This document shows, piece by piece, positions 61,201-64,000 of a DNA stretch of 64,000 nt. Source of the DNA: Inonotus obliquus (lineage: Eukaryota > Basidiomycota > Agaricomycetes > Hymenochaetales > Hymenochaetaceae); contig JAJHTX010000001.1 of NCBI GenBank assembly GCA_032164295.1, forward strand, positions 744,001-808,000, in the 5' to 3' direction. The position numbers and the translations under genes are program-made. How positions within the stretch are numbered: position 1 is the stretch's first letter; each line of letters begins with the position of its first letter. The notes under the pieces were generated by a model, which was not told the origin of the DNA, searched no databases, and saw nothing but the letters and a program-made list of their open reading frames with translations.

Positions 61201-62994
61201 CATTAATCCGTGGTGTAAGCATACTTTTACTTGTATGTAAATGGTGTTGCTGATCTTTCCGTAGCTTCTTCAACGTAACCCTGCATTGAGAATCAAACAA
61301 CCTCGCATCAAACGTCATCCGTATTTCTCCATGATGTACGTACCTCCTTTGCTCTTACATACACATGTCTAATGCACGGATGCAGAGACTGGTCTCATGT
61401 TTATTTCAAGCGATATATTCGTGAGTCAAATTCATAACCCATCACTTTGACTTGCTAACGGTAGTATTTAGCTCCTTATATTCCACCCATTGACCCGCTC
61501 AATGCGAGCGACACCCAAAATTTCGATGATACCTTCCTTGATATGGCACCCGTCATAGATGATCCCGTGGAATCAGGTGAAGATACCGGTGCCACTAGCG
61601 AGAAGACTGATGAGGACACGAGAGTGGCCACTCCGGCCCAACAAAATATCCCGGTCGATCAGCTTCCAGAAGACGGACCAGACCTCTTTGATGGGTATTC
61701 ATTCAAAGGAAGACACTCAGTCCTCATCGATGATGAGGATGTGCGCGAATTCCACGAGGAAGAAGAGGTTGAAGAGGAGAGTATTGAAGAAAACGACGAA
61801 GAGGACATCCAGAGACTTGCCAATGCAGACATCGGCCAGAATGTCGAAGATGGCCTTACTCCAGGCGAGGTTGAGGAGCCAAAGACTCCCGAGGCTAGAA
61901 AGCCGGAACTACCGGAGCTCACACCTGCAGAGGAGATTGCTGCTCTACATAGAGCGGCGATGGCTGCGACGGAGGCTGCTGCTGCGGAGGAAGCGGCGAC
62001 CCCAGTAAGGGAGGTGTCGGCTCCTCAACTTTCCAGTCAGGAAGATTCGAAATCCGAGGCCGAAGAACCTGTAGCCAAGAATGAAAAGCCCGATGATTCT
62101 CCATTGACTCAGACGCCCATAACTCCCCAGGTGGGATCATCATTGCACCCATCTGCGGCCGAAGCTGCAGGGAAGCCAATAACAGTCGCCGCTTCATCCA
62201 GGGTCCCCCCTACACGTGGTGGACGTCCTCGTCGGGAGAAGTCCGGCATACATGCACTGGACAAAGATATATCAGATATCGGAGATGATGAAATGACTGA
62301 ACGCGACGAGGATGATGACTGGGACTTCGTTGAAGCTCTTCCCATGGGTTCGGAGGACCGCAACGGTCCAAAGGGGACGAGCTTGTTTGCTCGGGGCGTC
62401 GTTGATCGATACAAGCTTGCTGTTTTCCGCAAATCATCAACTCCGAGCAAGGGAACTCAGCGCCGGAATATTTCTGGGTTGTCATTTACGTCAGACCTGA
62501 CTTCGGAGACACCATCGCCTTCACCTTCGGATAAGCAGCGCCGCGGACGGAATCCTGGTCTCACCTTCCGCAGAAATAAGCAGTTATTGAAAGCCCGATC
62601 ACCTCCACCGAGCGCATTCCCCAACGGCTCGAGCAAGCTTCTATTGACCCAACAGCAGTCGACTGCCAACACAATATCATCTGCAACTTCGAGCAGTGCA
62701 GGAATACTCTCTCCAGCATCCTCGCTACATCCGAGTACCATTACTGGTCCTTCCTTGAAGAGCAAAGAGTCTACTACGTCTGTTGGCTCTCCCTCGTCTG
62801 ACGATCAGTCGATCAATGGGGACAGCCCCAATGCAGCGGTGTCTGCTGACGTTTTATCAAGCGGACAGCGGTCGCCAGAAGCTACTGTGCGGACCATCAC
62901 TACCGATGAACCTGACAAACCGAAGTCCAAAAAGTTGAAGAAGTACAAGGAAGGAGCGGAGAAGATGCTATCAATCTTCGCGTCTCCTCGCTAA
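58217..62994 (+). CDS. AGC-family protein kinase with PX domain
   Basis: About 1,400 residues, six or so exons; ATG at 58217 (MPVRVIRPTVAERHVLDTD). After a Ser-rich leader a PX domain is interrupted by an intron: GPWSVSVAESPYDRSNYSIY, ILALHRKLVSAHPELTLPD and the final helices LAGYLTTLANEPGLKNSKSW. PX domains bind phosphoinositides. The kinase domain has VLGKGCAGKVLLVRHRKS, YALKAITKRHV, VIYRDLKPENILIGADGHIV, LTDFGLSKEF, TTTFCGTAEYLAPEVIQGEP and VDWWSFGTMLYEMLTG. An insertion of about 50 residues lies between DFG and the TFCGT activation Thr. The AGC tail has DTQNFDDTFLDMAP (turn-motif region) and FDGYSFKG (hydrophobic motif). A long acidic Ser-rich tail follows. Resembles SGK3-like PX-AGC kinases in layout; the fungal orthologue name is uncertain. 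Confidence 0.88.
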
Positions 62995-64000
62995 TTTGTT
63001 TGTCTGTATTTAGGACCATTTTTCTTTCTCTCTTTTCTCTCGTTGTCCAGGGTCTGTTTTGCTATCCTAATTTCAAACTTAGTCGCCTTTCACACTTTTG
63101 CTGATTGTCATTGTGTTGGTGTCTTGTACAATTGTCACTCATTCGTTTCGTTTTCCTATATAAACTCCCACATGCATCTTTCATCATCCCATTCCTTTGT
63201 GTTATCTATTGCAATCAAGTTCAAAGAAAGACACCTTTTACTCGTCCAATACCCACTGTCATTTCTTATATCTGTTCTTTTCACCACCCCGAATTGAATA
63301 GGCCAAAGTATAAATATTGGATTTCTTTCTTACTCACGGTGTTCTGTACCCATCCCACACTGTCATTATCTTTACGTCGCCACACCGTGTTACCATGGCC
63401 TTGTTTGTCTCGCCAACTGAATACTTAGACTATCAAATAATTACCGCTGGAGATATACTACTTTCAAGGTCCGCTGATGCCCTGAAGGGGGTGAGGTGAA
63501 CAAACGGGCTCCGTTATCAAACCGTAACAGTATAGTCTGCCTCAAGGGGGTTCTTGCAACAAAGGACTCGACTTGTTTAGCTCCGATGAAAGGGTGGTTG
63601 ACAAAGCAGGAAGCCTGAAGTCAAAAGCCTGAAACGTGATTGGTGTGACTACCACTTGTTACATTACCGGTTGTCACAATAATAGTTGAGGTCATGATTA
63701 TTTTGAATGACGTCTTGTGTGCCACCCATAATCTTAATGTGAAAGGCTACCATATTTGGTGGTGTGACGGGGAATGTTCCGTAGAAAGTGACTGATTAGG
63801 CTAGCAGTGGGTTTAGCCGGGGGTACATAGGGACGGGAGAGATGGACTCATGCGGTCAGCGCGTACCACTACTTAGCACTGGGGACGCGCTCACTGCTCA
63901 TCCACAACATATCCCTGCTTTCTTAGTATTGCATTCACTTGCACTACTTAACTTATCGGACTACACAAAGTCTCTGTTTCTTCTTTCTTCTCATTTCAGC
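62995..64000. other. 3' flank of the kinase gene to window end, no gene seen
   Basis: AT/pyrimidine-rich sequence. A TATATAAA motif lies at 63157-63164 and a TATAAATA near 63,308, and the last 40 bases are pyrimidine-rich, possibly the promoter or 5' leader of a gene beyond the window. No reading frame is convincing. Confidence 0.45.

Noticed and set aside
1..64000. Mobile elements, CRISPR arrays or viral insertions
   Set aside because: No transposase, reverse transcriptase, integrase or spaced repeat array could be recognised on either strand.
1..64000. A single functional cluster from the trafficking genes (DOP1, Rab5, IST1, GRAM/VASt, Sec14-like)
   Set aside because: They are mixed in strand and separated by unrelated housekeeping genes; likely chance gene order.

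Overview
This is a gene-dense nuclear segment of a filamentous basidiomycete, most likely an agaricomycete. Protein-coding genes are interrupted by many short introns (about 50 to 80 nt, GT...AG). The predicted proteins are typically fungal: an exo-beta-1,3-glucanase, riboflavin synthase, a polyprenyl diphosphate synthase, a Mei2-like RNA-binding protein and a GRAM/VASt sterol-transfer protein. I see no transposon, CRISPR array, rRNA gene or convincing tRNA gene. All calls come from reading translated frames and splice sites by eye. No database search was run.

Layout. 1-4.2 kb: the 5' part of a DOP1 (Dopey) gene leaving the left edge, a small single-TM protein, a secreted/anchored Ser-Thr-rich membrane protein and a doubtful 84-residue gene. 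4.4-8.9 kb: two co-directional secreted glycosidases, a GH5 exo-1,3-glucanase and a six-hairpin glycosidase-like protein. 9.5-13.7 kb: an Ies4-like nuclear protein and a GT17 glycosyltransferase, convergent. 14.4-18.8 kb: an RGG/RRM RNA-binding protein and Rab5, divergent. 19.3-24.6 kb: a Cdc25-type RasGEF and a roadblock/LAMTOR2-like protein, divergent. 25.2-31.1 kb: COQ1, a D-amino-acid oxidase and a Sec14-like lipid-transfer protein, all on minus. 31.8-36.7 kb: a large disordered protein and riboflavin synthase. 37.3-43.5 kb: TAF2 carrying three bromodomain-like repeats. 45.1-49.8 kb: a SAM methyltransferase and IST1. 51.1-57.2 kb: a GRAM/VASt protein, a thioredoxin, a PNPOx-like protein and an acidic nuclear protein. 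58.2-63.0 kb: a PX-AGC kinase.

The genes do not form one pathway. Several act in endomembrane or nutrient signalling: DOP1, Rab5, IST1, Sec14-like, GRAM/VASt, roadblock/LAMTOR2 and RasGEF. I treat this as normal fungal gene order, not a cluster. The most unusual items are the TAF2-tribromodomain fusion, a GT17 enzyme (bisecting-GlcNAc transferase family) with a 9-nt micro-exon, the PX-AGC kinase with an inserted activation segment, and the glycosidase pair. I found no clear new defence-type or mobile system.
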